Part shown: positions 24,779-32,220 of the stretch, piece after piece
Numbering within the stretch: position 1 is the stretch's first letter
Layout of the letters: every line of letters begins with the position of its first letter
From: Bradyrhizobium diazoefficiens
Lineage (GTDB): Bacteria; Pseudomonadota; Alphaproteobacteria; Rhizobiales; Xanthobacteraceae
Length of the DNA stretch: 64,000 nucleotides
Assembly (NCBI RefSeq): GCF_018129965.1
Contig: NZ_JAFCKW010000003.1
Coordinates: 338,501 to 402,500, forward strand
Direction: 5' to 3'
Notes under the pieces: generated by a model
Seen by the model: only the letters and a program-made list of their open reading frames with translations
What the model was told of the DNA's origin: nothing
The model's database searches: none
Made by a program: the position numbers and the translations under genes

Positions 24779-24803
24779 AACGGGGAGTCTTATAGAAGGT
24801 TCC
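24779..24803 (-). promoter_or_regulatory. EcfG-type promoter of sodB
   Basis: On the minus strand GGAAC (24803-24799), 16 bases, CGTT (24782-24779). It is an exact match to the stress sigma consensus, with the expected start of transcription near 24772 and a leader of about 28 bases to the sodB ATG. Confidence 0.75.
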
Positions 24804-24974
24804 ACTGACGTTAAATACCGCCAATTTGCTAAATTGCCTGATGCGGCGTGCAGGCCGGATTGCAAAAAATCGATACAGGCATCCGGGCCGCAGCAAGCAT
24901 GCCAAAAATATCATTGTCTTTGAAGCGCTTATGACAGAACGAACGCACCACGCGCAGACCTGAAAGAATGAGCC

Positions 24975-25502
24975 ATGAGTATCGAGATCGACATCCTCAA
25001 CGGCGATGCCTCCTGGCGCATCGCGGAGCCTCTGCATCAGGCGGTCTGGGGCCCACAACAGATTGGGGGCAAGCCATGGGCTCACGTCAGATGGGCCAAT
25101 GCCGATTTGCGCGTGCTGATCGAGACGCCCGAGGACGGCCTCGTCTGCCATGTCGGAATCTACTTTCGCACCGTCACCTGGAATGGGCAGAAGGTCCATA
25201 TCGGCGGCATCGGCGGGGTCTGCACGCGCGAAGACCGGCGCGGCCGCGGCTATGCCACCGTGGCGATCGACGCGGCGGTTCACACCATGCGGGCCAACGA
25301 GGCCGTTCGCTTCGCGCTGCTGTTCTGCGAGCCGCACAATTTTACGTTCTACCAGACCCGGAGCTGGCTGCCCTTCCAAGGCGAGGTCTATTGCGAGCAG
25401 CCGGAGGGACGCATCCGCTTCGACCATATGGCGCCCTACGTCTTCAATATCGTCCGCGCCCCGACGCTCGGCACCATCGACCTATGCGGCCTGCCGTGGT
25501 GA
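24975..25502 (+). CDS. GNAT-like acyltransferase
   Basis: A 175-residue protein with the central GNAT strand and loop VHIGGIGGVCTREDRRGRGYATVAIDAAV, which contains the acetyl-CoA pyrophosphate motif RRGRGYA. The layout before it (KPWAHVRWANADLRVLIE, then GLVCHVGIYFRTVTWNG) resembles the order of blocks in NodA acyltransferases, but the similarity is loose and I do not call it NodA. It is divergent from sodB and just before a MATE exporter gene. Substrate unknown. Confidence 0.75.
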   Translation: MSIEIDILNGDASWRIAEPLHQAVWGPQQIGGKPWAHVRWANADLRVLIETPEDGLVCHVGIYFRTVTWNGQKVHIGGIGGVCTREDRRGRGYATVAIDAAVHTMRANEAVRFALLFCEPHNFTFYQTRSWLPFQGEVYCEQPEGRIRFDHMAPYVFNIVRAPTLGTIDLCGLPW

Positions 25503-25584
25503 GCCCTGCGTGACGGGAGGGCTGGTGTCGATGTCCTTCGCCCTGTAGTATGTCGACCATCATCTCATATTCCACGCGGTGAAC

Positions 25585-26970
25585 ATGACGATCGACGCCC
25601 CCGCAGACGCTGCGCCGCCAGTTGCACCGGTCGTCTCTCCGATGGCAAGCCTGCTGACGGCACCGATCCTGCCGACGCTGATGCGGCTCGCGATCCCCAA
25701 TATGGTCGCCATGGTCGGCAGCACGCTGGTTGCGATCGCCGAGACCTCCTATATCGGCCGCCTCGGCACCATTCCCCTCGCCGCCATCGCGCTGGTATTC
25801 CCGTTCGCGATGCTCACGCAGATGATGAGCGCGGGCGCGATGGGCGGCGGCGTTTCCTCCGCCATCAGCCGCGCGCTCGGCGCCGGGAACCGCGACCGCG
25901 CCGCAACGCTCGCGCTGCATGCCGCGATCATCGGTCTTTGCGGCGGGCTGTTGTTCACCGTAACGATGCTCGTCTTCGGCCGTGCGTTCTTCGCGTTGCT
26001 CGGCGGACGCGAGCGCGTGCTCGAGGAAGCCTGCGGCTATTCGCAGGTGCTGTTTTCCGGCGCGGTCGCGATCTGGCTCGTCAACACGCTCGCCTCCGTG
26101 ATCCGCGGCACCGGCGACATGCGCCTGCCCTCGATCATCCTGATCGGGGCGAGTACGCTCCAGATCGCACTCGGCGGCACGCTGGGGCTCGGCCTGTTCG
26201 GCGTGAAGCAATTCGGTATGCCTGGCGTCGCCGCCGGGCAATTGATTGCGTTCAGCTGCGCCGCGATCTTCTTCCTCTGGTATCTGCTGTCCGGCCGCAG
26301 CCGGCTGTCGCTCGACCTCCGCGCCTTCCATTTCGAACGCGCGATGTTCCTGGACATCCTCAAGGTCGGCGCGGTCGCCTGCCTGTCGCCGCTCCAGACG
26401 GTGCTCACCATCCTGATCTTTACCAAGATCCTGGCGACCTTCGGCATCGAGATGCTGGCCGGCTATGGCATCGGCTCGCGGCTGGAATTTCTGCTGATCC
26501 CCATCACTTTCGCCTTTGGCATCGCCTCGGTGCCGATGGTCGGCATGGCGATGGGCGCGGGCCAGATCAAGCGCGCGCGGCGTGTGGCCTGGACCGCGGC
26601 CGCGGCCTCCGGTCTCACGGTCGGCCTGATCGGCCTCGTGATCGCGCTCGATCCCGCTTTGTGGGTCGCGCTTTTCACCAATGATCCGGGCGTCACCGCC
26701 GCCGCGCACAGCTATTTCCACTGGGCCGGGCCGGCGTTCGTGTTCTTCGGCATGGGCGTGTCGCTTTACTTCTCCTCTCAGGGCGCGGCGCGCGTCGGCG
26801 GCCCCGTGCTGGCCTCCACCGCCCGGCTTCTCATCGTCGCGATCGGCGGCTTCGGCCTCATGACGGCGCAGGCGCCGGCGTGGACGTTGTTCGCGCTGGT
26901 TGGCGGCGCCATGGTCGTGTTCGGGCTTTCGACCGCGGCTTCGGTCGCCTTCGCACGCTGGGGCAAATGA
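25585..26970 (+). CDS. MATE-family efflux transporter
   Basis: The 461-residue protein has twelve predicted membrane helices and two MatE repeats. Conserved blocks are LAIPNMVAMVGSTLVAIAETSYIGRLG in the first helix pair and RGTGDMRLPSIILI in the middle, with a matching MAMGAGQIKRARRVAW loop in the second half. It exports small cationic or aromatic compounds in exchange for Na+ or H+; the substrate cannot be read. ATG 25585 is used; an in-frame GTG lies 6 bases earlier. Confidence 0.93.
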   Translation: MTIDAPADAAPPVAPVVSPMASLLTAPILPTLMRLAIPNMVAMVGSTLVAIAETSYIGRLGTIPLAAIALVFPFAMLTQMMSAGAMGGGVSSAISRALGAGNRDRAATLALHAAIIGLCGGLLFTVTMLVFGRAFFALLGGRERVLEEACGYSQVLFSGAVAIWLVNTLASVIRGTGDMRLPSIILIGASTLQIALGGTLGLGLFGVKQFGMPGVAAGQLIAFSCAAIFFLWYLLSGRSRLSLDLRAFHFERAMFLDILKVGAVACLSPLQTVLTILIFTKILATFGIEMLAGYGIGSRLEFLLIPITFAFGIASVPMVGMAMGAGQIKRARRVAWTAAAASGLTVGLIGLVIALDPALWVALFTNDPGVTAAAHSYFHWAGPAFVFFGMGVSLYFSSQGAARVGGPVLASTARLLIVAIGGFGLMTAQAPAWTLFALVGGAMVVFGLSTAASVAFARWGK

Positions 26971-27051
26971 GCGCAACAATGTGATTCCATCCAACGTTGC
27001 ACAATCCCGCCGGACTGCTATGGAGGCGCCTCCATTTTCGAGGCTCGCTCC

Positions 27052-27486
27052 ATGCTCCACAGATTCGCAATCATCTCCATCATTCTCGCCGCACTGCTTG
27101 GCGCGACTGCCGCCCATGCGCAGAGCGCTGACGGGGTCTGGCTGACCCAGGCGGGCGATGCCCGCGTCAAGATCAGCAAATGCGGCGGCGGCATCTGCGG
27201 CCACATCGTCTGGCTGCGCGAGCCCCACGACACCGCAACAGGCCAGCTCGCTACCGACAGCAAGAATCCCAATCCTGCTCTCGCCAAGCGCCCAATGATC
27301 GGCTTGCCCTTGTTCACAGGCATGCAGCCATCGGGTCCGAACAAATGGTCGGGCCAGATCTACAATGCCGACGACGGCAGCACCTATGCGAGCAGCATTA
27401 CCGTGACGTCAGCGGATTCGCTGCGGGTCGAAGGCTGCGTCGGCGCGCTTTGCGGCGGCGAGACCTGGACGCGCGCGGGGCGGTAA
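27052..27486 (+). CDS. DUF2147 family secreted protein
   Basis: A 144-residue protein with a signal peptide (AIISIILAALLGATAAHAQ) and the DUF2147 fold: ADGVWLTQAGDARVKISKCGGGICGHIVWL, then KWSGQIYNADDGSTYASSI and a closing LRVEGCVGALCGGETW. Four Cys in two CG pairs could form disulphides. These are small beta-rich periplasmic proteins, some thought to bind lipid or sugars; function unknown. It lies 81 bases after the MATE gene. Confidence 0.88.
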   Translation: MLHRFAIISIILAALLGATAAHAQSADGVWLTQAGDARVKISKCGGGICGHIVWLREPHDTATGQLATDSKNPNPALAKRPMIGLPLFTGMQPSGPNKWSGQIYNADDGSTYASSITVTSADSLRVEGCVGALCGGETWTRAGR

Positions 27487-27497
27487 CCGGTGCTCGT

Positions 27498-27636
27498 GTC
27501 CCGGACGCGCTGCAGCGTGTAACGCTGCTGCGCAGAGCCGGGACCCAGAAAAAGACAAAGCACGACATGGGAGACATCGGCCCCGGCTCTGCAGCGCACC
27601 ACTCCGTGCTGCGCTGCGTCCAGGGCACGAAATCTC
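27498..27636. repeat. Intergenic inverted repeat (GTCCCGGACGCG family)
   Basis: Left arm GTCCCGGACGCGCTGCAGCG, inner GCAGAGCCGGG and CCCCGGCTCTGC pair, right arm CGCTGCGTCCAGGGCAC. The same plan recurs at 42110 and 53747. It lies between the convergent DUF2147 and DUF3095 genes. Confidence 0.65.
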
Positions 27637-27637
27637 A

Positions 27638-28783
27638 TTACGCCATCATCGCCTTCAGCGCGGTCGCAGCCGAAGCATAGCCGCCCCGCGCACCGTCGAT
27701 GAAATGAACGTGGTCGCTGCGAATCGCCGACGGGGTGAAACAGGTCATCATCGCGGCGTCCTGCTGGTGCAGGCCATAGCGCACGATGCCGCCGCGCGCG
27801 GCTGCCGCAAGACGGTCGGTCAAGGCTTCCTCGAGCTCCGGCGTACAGTCGAGGATCATGCGCAGGCTGTCGTCATATTTTCGGAAGTCGGAATTCTCGA
27901 CCACCTGCTGCTTGTAAGCCTTCGGCACGAAGCCACCGATATTGATGTCGAACCGCATGATCAAATAGGCGAACAGCGTGTAGACGAGAACGCCGGCGCG
28001 GCGCTTGAACAGCGGCCCGCCACGCGTTGCCCGGGCCTCATAGTCCAGCCCCTGCGGCGGCCAGGTCAAGGGCGGGCCCCCCACCGGCACCGGCCGGCCG
28101 GCATCCGGGCTGTTCTCGACGAGATGAATGACATCCTCGATCACCTGCCGAAACGCCTTTGGATCGGCGCCCGGCGCCGGCATCACCAGCACCGACAGGA
28201 TCAGTCCGCGCGACGCCGGGATCACCTCGAAGCGGCAGGACAGGCCTGAGAGATCGGGCTGGGTGCCGGCCGGGGCTTCCGGGACAGCGAACTCGCCGCG
28301 CTTCATGGCGGCGTCGGCCCAGGCGAGCCCGCCGCCCGAGAACATCGCATAGGACAGATTGGCTGACGGACCGAATCGTGCGACGCGGACGTCCAGGCCT
28401 TGCGCACGGATCGCACTTAACGGCACCAGCGCAACCCGCATCTTCAGGTCGAGATCTTCCCGCACCCAGGTCGCGGTCGCGGCCAGAGCTTCGCGCGCGG
28501 ATTCGAGATCGGTCGGCGCGACAGCAAAGCTCGCACCGTCGCCGCCGAACACGAAGGGAAATTCCCGCCCCTCCAGCGCATTCGTCACCGCTGCGATCAC
28601 GGCCGCGCCGGCCATGTTGACCGCCTTGTACCGCTGTGCCGCGATCGCCTTGGTGGAATCCACGATGTCGGCGACACCGATGCTCCAGTCGTCGGGCAGC
28701 GGCGCATAGAGGGCAGGATCCATCAGGCTGGTGAAGCCGCGAAAGACGGGGATGCCGCCGTAGAAAGAATCGCCTGAGGTCAT
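27638..28783 (-). CDS. DUF3095 family protein (cyclase-like)
   Basis: A 381-residue protein with an N-terminal region GVADIVDSTKAIAAQRYKAVNMAGAAVIAAV and the central FPFVFGGDGASFAVAP, which look like a class III nucleotide cyclase or GGDEF-type palm: an Asp-containing strand, then GGDGA. The C-terminal half has DFRKYDDSLRMILDCTP and GGIVRYGLHQQDAAMMTCFT, typical of DUF3095. Enzymatic activity is unproven for the family. ATG 28783 fits the conserved start; an in-frame extension of 65 residues upstream is not supported. Confidence 0.85.
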   Translation of the reverse strand: MTSGDSFYGGIPVFRGFTSLMDPALYAPLPDDWSIGVADIVDSTKAIAAQRYKAVNMAGAAVIAAVTNALEGREFPFVFGGDGASFAVAPTDLESAREALAATATWVREDLDLKMRVALVPLSAIRAQGLDVRVARFGPSANLSYAMFSGGGLAWADAAMKRGEFAVPEAPAGTQPDLSGLSCRFEVIPASRGLILSVLVMPAPGADPKAFRQVIEDVIHLVENSPDAGRPVPVGGPPLTWPPQGLDYEARATRGGPLFKRRAGVLVYTLFAYLIMRFDINIGGFVPKAYKQQVVENSDFRKYDDSLRMILDCTPELEEALTDRLAAAARGGIVRYGLHQQDAAMMTCFTPSAIRSDHVHFIDGARGGYASAATALKAMMA

Positions 28784-29011
28784 CGGGTGATGCCGGATGG
28801 GATTGGGAAACGCGTCCAAAATCGATACGCGAGGTAAGATACGTATCAGGAGCGATCCGGGTTCGCCGGTCGCCTCCGCAATCATTGGCCGAAACGGGCC
28901 CGGACAACAAGATCGCAGCGCGCCGCAATGCCGCAGCCCGTCCTTGATCGGCGTCAAGGAGCCGGCCGCGGGGGCCATTAAGCTCAGGCTATCTCCAAGG
29001 GATTACGCGGG

Positions 29012-29398
29012 ATGATCGAAGTGCCCGACTTTGGCAACAAGGGCTCCACGGATCCGGTCCGCCGGCGCACGGGCCATGAGCCGATCAGCGCTGTGAAGAT
29101 GCCGGAAGCTTTGACCGCGGCCATCGATGCCTGGGCCGAAGCCCATCAATTGTCGCGCTCGGAATCGATCTGCAAGCTGGTCGAATTGGGTTTGAAGAGG
29201 GACCCTGCTCCCGCAGCATCGGCACATCCCATTGCGTCGGAAGCCACACGGATCGAGGAGGTAGCGGTGCATGAAATCGAGCGGCTGCTCGATCCAGCCT
29301 TGCCGACAGACGAACGCGAGCGCCGCATCCGCCGCCTGACCGAGGGGCCGCCGGAATTCTCACACGAACGGCTCGACCTGCCGAAACACCGGACGTGA
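29012..29398 (+). CDS. Ribbon-helix-helix-like small protein
   Basis: A 128-residue protein whose middle part, ISAVKMPEALTAAIDAWAEAHQLSRSESICKLVELGLKR, has the strand-helix-turn-helix pattern of CopG/RHH DNA-binding domains. The rest is polar, with an acidic/basic tail DERERRIRRLTEGPPEF. It may be an antitoxin-like or autonomous regulator; no toxin gene is adjacent. It ends 4 bases before the convergent 69-residue gene ends. Confidence 0.65.
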   Translation: MIEVPDFGNKGSTDPVRRRTGHEPISAVKMPEALTAAIDAWAEAHQLSRSESICKLVELGLKRDPAPAASAHPIASEATRIEEVAVHEIERLLDPALPTDERERRIRRLTEGPPEFSHERLDLPKHRT

Positions 29399-29402
29399 AC
29401 GA

Positions 29403-29612
29403 CTAGTGCAGCTTGTCGTCCTCGCGCTTTCGCAACGGCTCGACAGAGGCGTCATGGCAACCGACCAGGCGCACGAATTGCTGCGGATACATCTCGTAGC
29501 CGTGACTGCCGGAATTCTGATGCATCATCGGCGGGCAATGAACCTCGCCGGGCTCCGTGCGGGGCTGTTCGGTTCGACGTCTATCTGAAGCGGTCATGTG
29601 TGGCGTGATCAT
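29403..29612 (-). CDS. Small protein of unknown function, predicted EcfG target
   Basis: A 69-residue polar protein with PGEVHCPPMMHQNSGSHGYE and CHDASVEPLRKRED; two Cys and several His might bind metal. No family is recognised. ATG 29612 has a strong site (AGGAG, 6 bases before it). A longer frame starts at ATG 29672 without one. The promoter match at 29712-29736 points straight at it, and it lies downstream of the SDR gene on the same strand, so it may be transcribed both from its own stress promoter and by read-through. Confidence 0.5.
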   Translation of the reverse strand: MITPHMTASDRRRTEQPRTEPGEVHCPPMMHQNSGSHGYEMYPQQFVRLVGCHDASVEPLRKREDDKLH

Positions 29613-29711
29613 GGTCTGCTCCTCATCGATTAGGGCAGATAGATTGACATAACCCAATCGATTACGGCGCATCTTACGACCAAATCCGGCTCGATGTCAT
29701 TGAGCCGAATC

Positions 29712-29736
29712 AACGCATCTCGAGCAGCTCCGTTCC
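29712..29736 (-). promoter_or_regulatory. EcfG-type promoter for the 69-residue protein gene
   Basis: On the minus strand GGAAC (29736-29732), 16 bases, CGTT (29715-29712). It is an exact consensus match placed just after the SDR stop codon, about 100 bases before the small gene's start. Confidence 0.65.
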
Positions 29737-29738
29737 GG

Positions 29739-30461
29739 CTACGCCGTGTTACCAGCATCGATCGTGAATACCGTGCCGGTGACATTGCGGCCGCCGTCGC
29801 CGAGCAGATAGTCCACCATGCGCGCGACGTCGTCGGTCTCCGGCAGGCGGCGCAGCGCGCTGCGGCCGGCGATGCGCTTGCGCGCCTCGTCGGAGAGATT
29901 GTGCGTCAGCTCGGTGTCGATGAACCCGGGCGCGATCGCATTTACGGTGATGCCGAGTTTGCCGACCTCGCGTGCAAGCGAGCGGGTGAAGCCGGTGGCG
30001 GCAGCCTTGGTCGCGCCGTAGACGGAGAGGCCGTTGTAGCCGGTGGTGGCGATGATCGACGAGATGTTGATGATGCGGCCCGCGCCATCGGCCATCATCT
30101 GCCGCGCCACGTATTTCGTGAGGATGATCGGCGACAGCACGTTGAGCTGCACCAGCGCTTCGATCTCGGAATTGTGCATGGTGGCGAGCAGGCCCTCGGT
30201 GCCGAGGCCGGCATTGTTGACGAGGCCGTAGATCGCGCCGAACTCGTCGCGCACGCCTTTTGCGAAGGCGGGGATCGCATCGATCACAGCGAGGTCGCAG
30301 GCACGGAAATGCAGTCGGCCCCCGGATTCGGCGATCGCGGCCCTGAGTTCGTCGCCCTCGCGCCGCGCCGCCGCAATGACGTTGTAGCCGGCGCCGACGA
30401 GGCGCTTGCCGATTGCAAGGCCGATGCCGCGGCTGCCGCCGGTGACGAGAACATTATGCAT
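29739..30461 (-). CDS. SDR oxidoreductase of the ACP-ligase cassette (FabG-like)
   Basis: A 240-residue classical short-chain dehydrogenase: cofactor loop TGGSRGIGLAIG, NNAG, catalytic Ser in NISSIIA, YxxxK in VYGATKAAA, and a C-terminal IDAGNTA end close to FabG. FabG-type enzymes reduce 3-ketoacyl-ACP with NADPH. Its start overlaps the end of the adenylating enzyme gene by 8 bases and that gene overlaps the ACP gene, so the substrate is probably a thioester on that ACP. It is the last gene of the cassette. Confidence 0.9.
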   Translation of the reverse strand: MHNVLVTGGSRGIGLAIGKRLVGAGYNVIAAARREGDELRAAIAESGGRLHFRACDLAVIDAIPAFAKGVRDEFGAIYGLVNNAGLGTEGLLATMHNSEIEALVQLNVLSPIILTKYVARQMMADGAGRIINISSIIATTGYNGLSVYGATKAAATGFTRSLAREVGKLGITVNAIAPGFIDTELTHNLSDEARKRIAGRSALRRLPETDDVARMVDYLLGDGGRNVTGTVFTIDAGNTA

Positions 30462-31836
30462 CGGTGCGCGCCAATTTTCCGGCCGGAGTGACGTCGAGCG
30501 CCTCGACGAAGCGGATCACCGCCGGCACCTTGTGCGAGGCGAGCTGCGCTCGGCACTGATAGAGGATCTGGTCCCGGACGTCCTTCGCCCGCGCCGGATC
30601 GGTGCCGTCGGTGAGGATCACGTCGGCAACGACGATCCCGCCGGTGATCGGACTGCGGCGTGATTTCGCCCGCGACATCCGCACGTCGGGATGGCGGTTG
30701 ATCACCGCTTCGATCTCTTCGGGGTGAACCTTCAGTCCACCGATATTGATGATGCCGCCGCGGCGGCCGACGAAATAATAGCGATCGCCGCGCAGCTCGA
30801 CGATGTCACCGCTGTCGACAAATCCGTCGTCGTCGGTGAGCGCGGCGGCGTTGCGGCCGATGTAGGCATGCGCCGTACGCGTCGAGCGGATACGCAGCGA
30901 GCCGTCGACGACCTTCATCTCGACGCCGTTGCGGTTGCCGAGATAGTGCGCCGGAAAACCCTCCAGCCCGTCATTGACGGCGAAGCCGACGCCGGCCTCG
31001 GTGGAGGCGTAGGCGTGGCCCACGGAGGAATTGGGGAATGCGGCCTTCAGGCCGTCGAGCACCGCCTGGTCGGCGATTTCGCCGGAGAGACGGACGTAAC
31101 CCGGCCTGAATTGTGCGGCCGACCCGCTCATCAGAAGCTTGCGCCAATGCGAGGGCGTTCCGGAGATGTGCGAGACCCCGCACGCATTCAGCCGCGCGAC
31201 GTGATCGGCCAGCGCTTCATGAGGATCGGACAGCACCATCGAGCCGCCGCAGAGAATGGCACGGAGGAATATCTGCAGGCCGCCGTAGCGGCGGATGTCG
31301 TAGAACGTCGCCCACACCGGCGCGGGTCCGCGTGCGGGGCCTTCGGCGACGACCGCGCCGGTGAGTGCCTCCAGCGTATGGCCGACGATTTTTGGTACGC
31401 CCGACGTGCCCGACGTCAGCATCAGCCATTCAGTGGCGCGCTCGGTCTTGGCCGGCTCGGCGGGTTGAAGAGGCAATCGGGCCGTGACGACCAGCGGCAC
31501 GCCGGTTGCGGCCCAGATATCCGGCTCGTCGGTGACGACGGCATCGATCCCCGCATCGGCGATCAGCGCGTCCAGATGCGTAGGATTAAGGTCGGGCGGG
31601 CAGAGCAGCATGCGGCGGGCGATGCCGTCGAGCTCGATCATGGCGAGTCCCGACCGGAGCTGGTCCGACAGCTTCAGCAAAACCGCGCGGCCGGACAGTT
31701 CGCGCAGGCGGCCGCCGAGGACGGTCTGCGACAGGATATCCGTCAGCGACACGAGGTCGTGCGCGTCCGACAGCGTGCGGCCGGTCAGCTCCGCGCCAAG
31801 ATGGTCGCGAAGCGAAAAGATCTCACGCGGGGACAT
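30454..31836 (-). CDS. AMP-forming acyl (or aryl) ligase of the ACP cassette
   Basis: A 460-residue adenylating enzyme, shorter than fatty acyl-CoA synthetases (about 520-600). Motifs seen: P-loop WLMLTSGTSGVPK, HAYASTEAGVG (ATE core), SGDIVELRGDRYYFVGR (the D-R hinge), and the catalytic Lys in VTPAGKLAR. The gene starts inside the ACP gene (14-base overlap) and ends inside the SDR gene, so it most probably loads an acid on the ACP rather than on CoA. The first 90 residues replace the normal N-terminal subdomain with a shortened one. The acid is not predictable without a structural comparison. Confidence 0.88.
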   Translation of the reverse strand: MSPREIFSLRDHLGAELTGRTLSDAHDLVSLTDILSQTVLGGRLRELSGRAVLLKLSDQLRSGLAMIELDGIARRMLLCPPDLNPTHLDALIADAGIDAVVTDEPDIWAATGVPLVVTARLPLQPAEPAKTERATEWLMLTSGTSGVPKIVGHTLEALTGAVVAEGPARGPAPVWATFYDIRRYGGLQIFLRAILCGGSMVLSDPHEALADHVARLNACGVSHISGTPSHWRKLLMSGSAAQFRPGYVRLSGEIADQAVLDGLKAAFPNSSVGHAYASTEAGVGFAVNDGLEGFPAHYLGNRNGVEMKVVDGSLRIRSTRTAHAYIGRNAAALTDDDGFVDSGDIVELRGDRYYFVGRRGGIINIGGLKVHPEEIEAVINRHPDVRMSRAKSRRSPITGGIVVADVILTDGTDPARAKDVRDQILYQCRAQLASHKVPAVIRFVEALDVTPAGKLARTDA

Positions 31837-32068
31837 TTTCGTAGGCCCGCACGAAATCGCCCACGGTGGCGGGGAACGCGACGTCCTCGGAAACGGTGAA
31901 GGGGTCGACGCCGGTCTCGTCCTCGAGGCGCGCGACCAGGATCGCGAAGGCGAGCGAGTCGAAGCCAGTTTCGTGCAGGGACAGATCGTCCGAGAGGGCG
32001 GGGAGCGTGACGTGCTGCTCTCTGGCGATCTGCTGGATCGCCTCGATGACTTTGGACCTTACCGACAT
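31823..32068 (-). CDS. Acyl carrier protein (discrete, non-FabD cluster)
   Basis: An 81-residue acidic carrier with the phosphopantetheine site Ser in GFDSLAFAILVARLED (Ser is in DSL, the canonical attachment motif). Helix I is VIEAIQQIAREQHV. It is not the housekeeping AcpP, which sits between fabG and fabF in these bacteria. It is the first gene of the ACP-ligase-SDR operon. A 12-base sequence GTTAATTGATCG lies 21 bases before its start and is also present in the TetR/thiolase gap. Confidence 0.9.
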   Translation of the reverse strand: MSVRSKVIEAIQQIAREQHVTLPALSDDLSLHETGFDSLAFAILVARLEDETGVDPFTVSEDVAFPATVGDFVRAYENVPA

Positions 32069-32220
32069 GGCTGGCTCGCTTTTGCTTTGTTAATTGATCG
32101 TATCTCTCGCGGCGGTTCTTGATGACCGCCTCCCTATGCCCGTCTGTTTACCGGACAGAAGTAAATGGCTTCTTGGACAATTCGGATAAAATTGGATCTA
32201 TCTGCGGATTTTGCCGAGGG

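Noticed and set aside
25444..27228. 594-codon open frame antisense to the MATE gene
   Set aside because: His/Arg/Glu/Asp-rich translation without any motif; mirrors the MATE reading frame.
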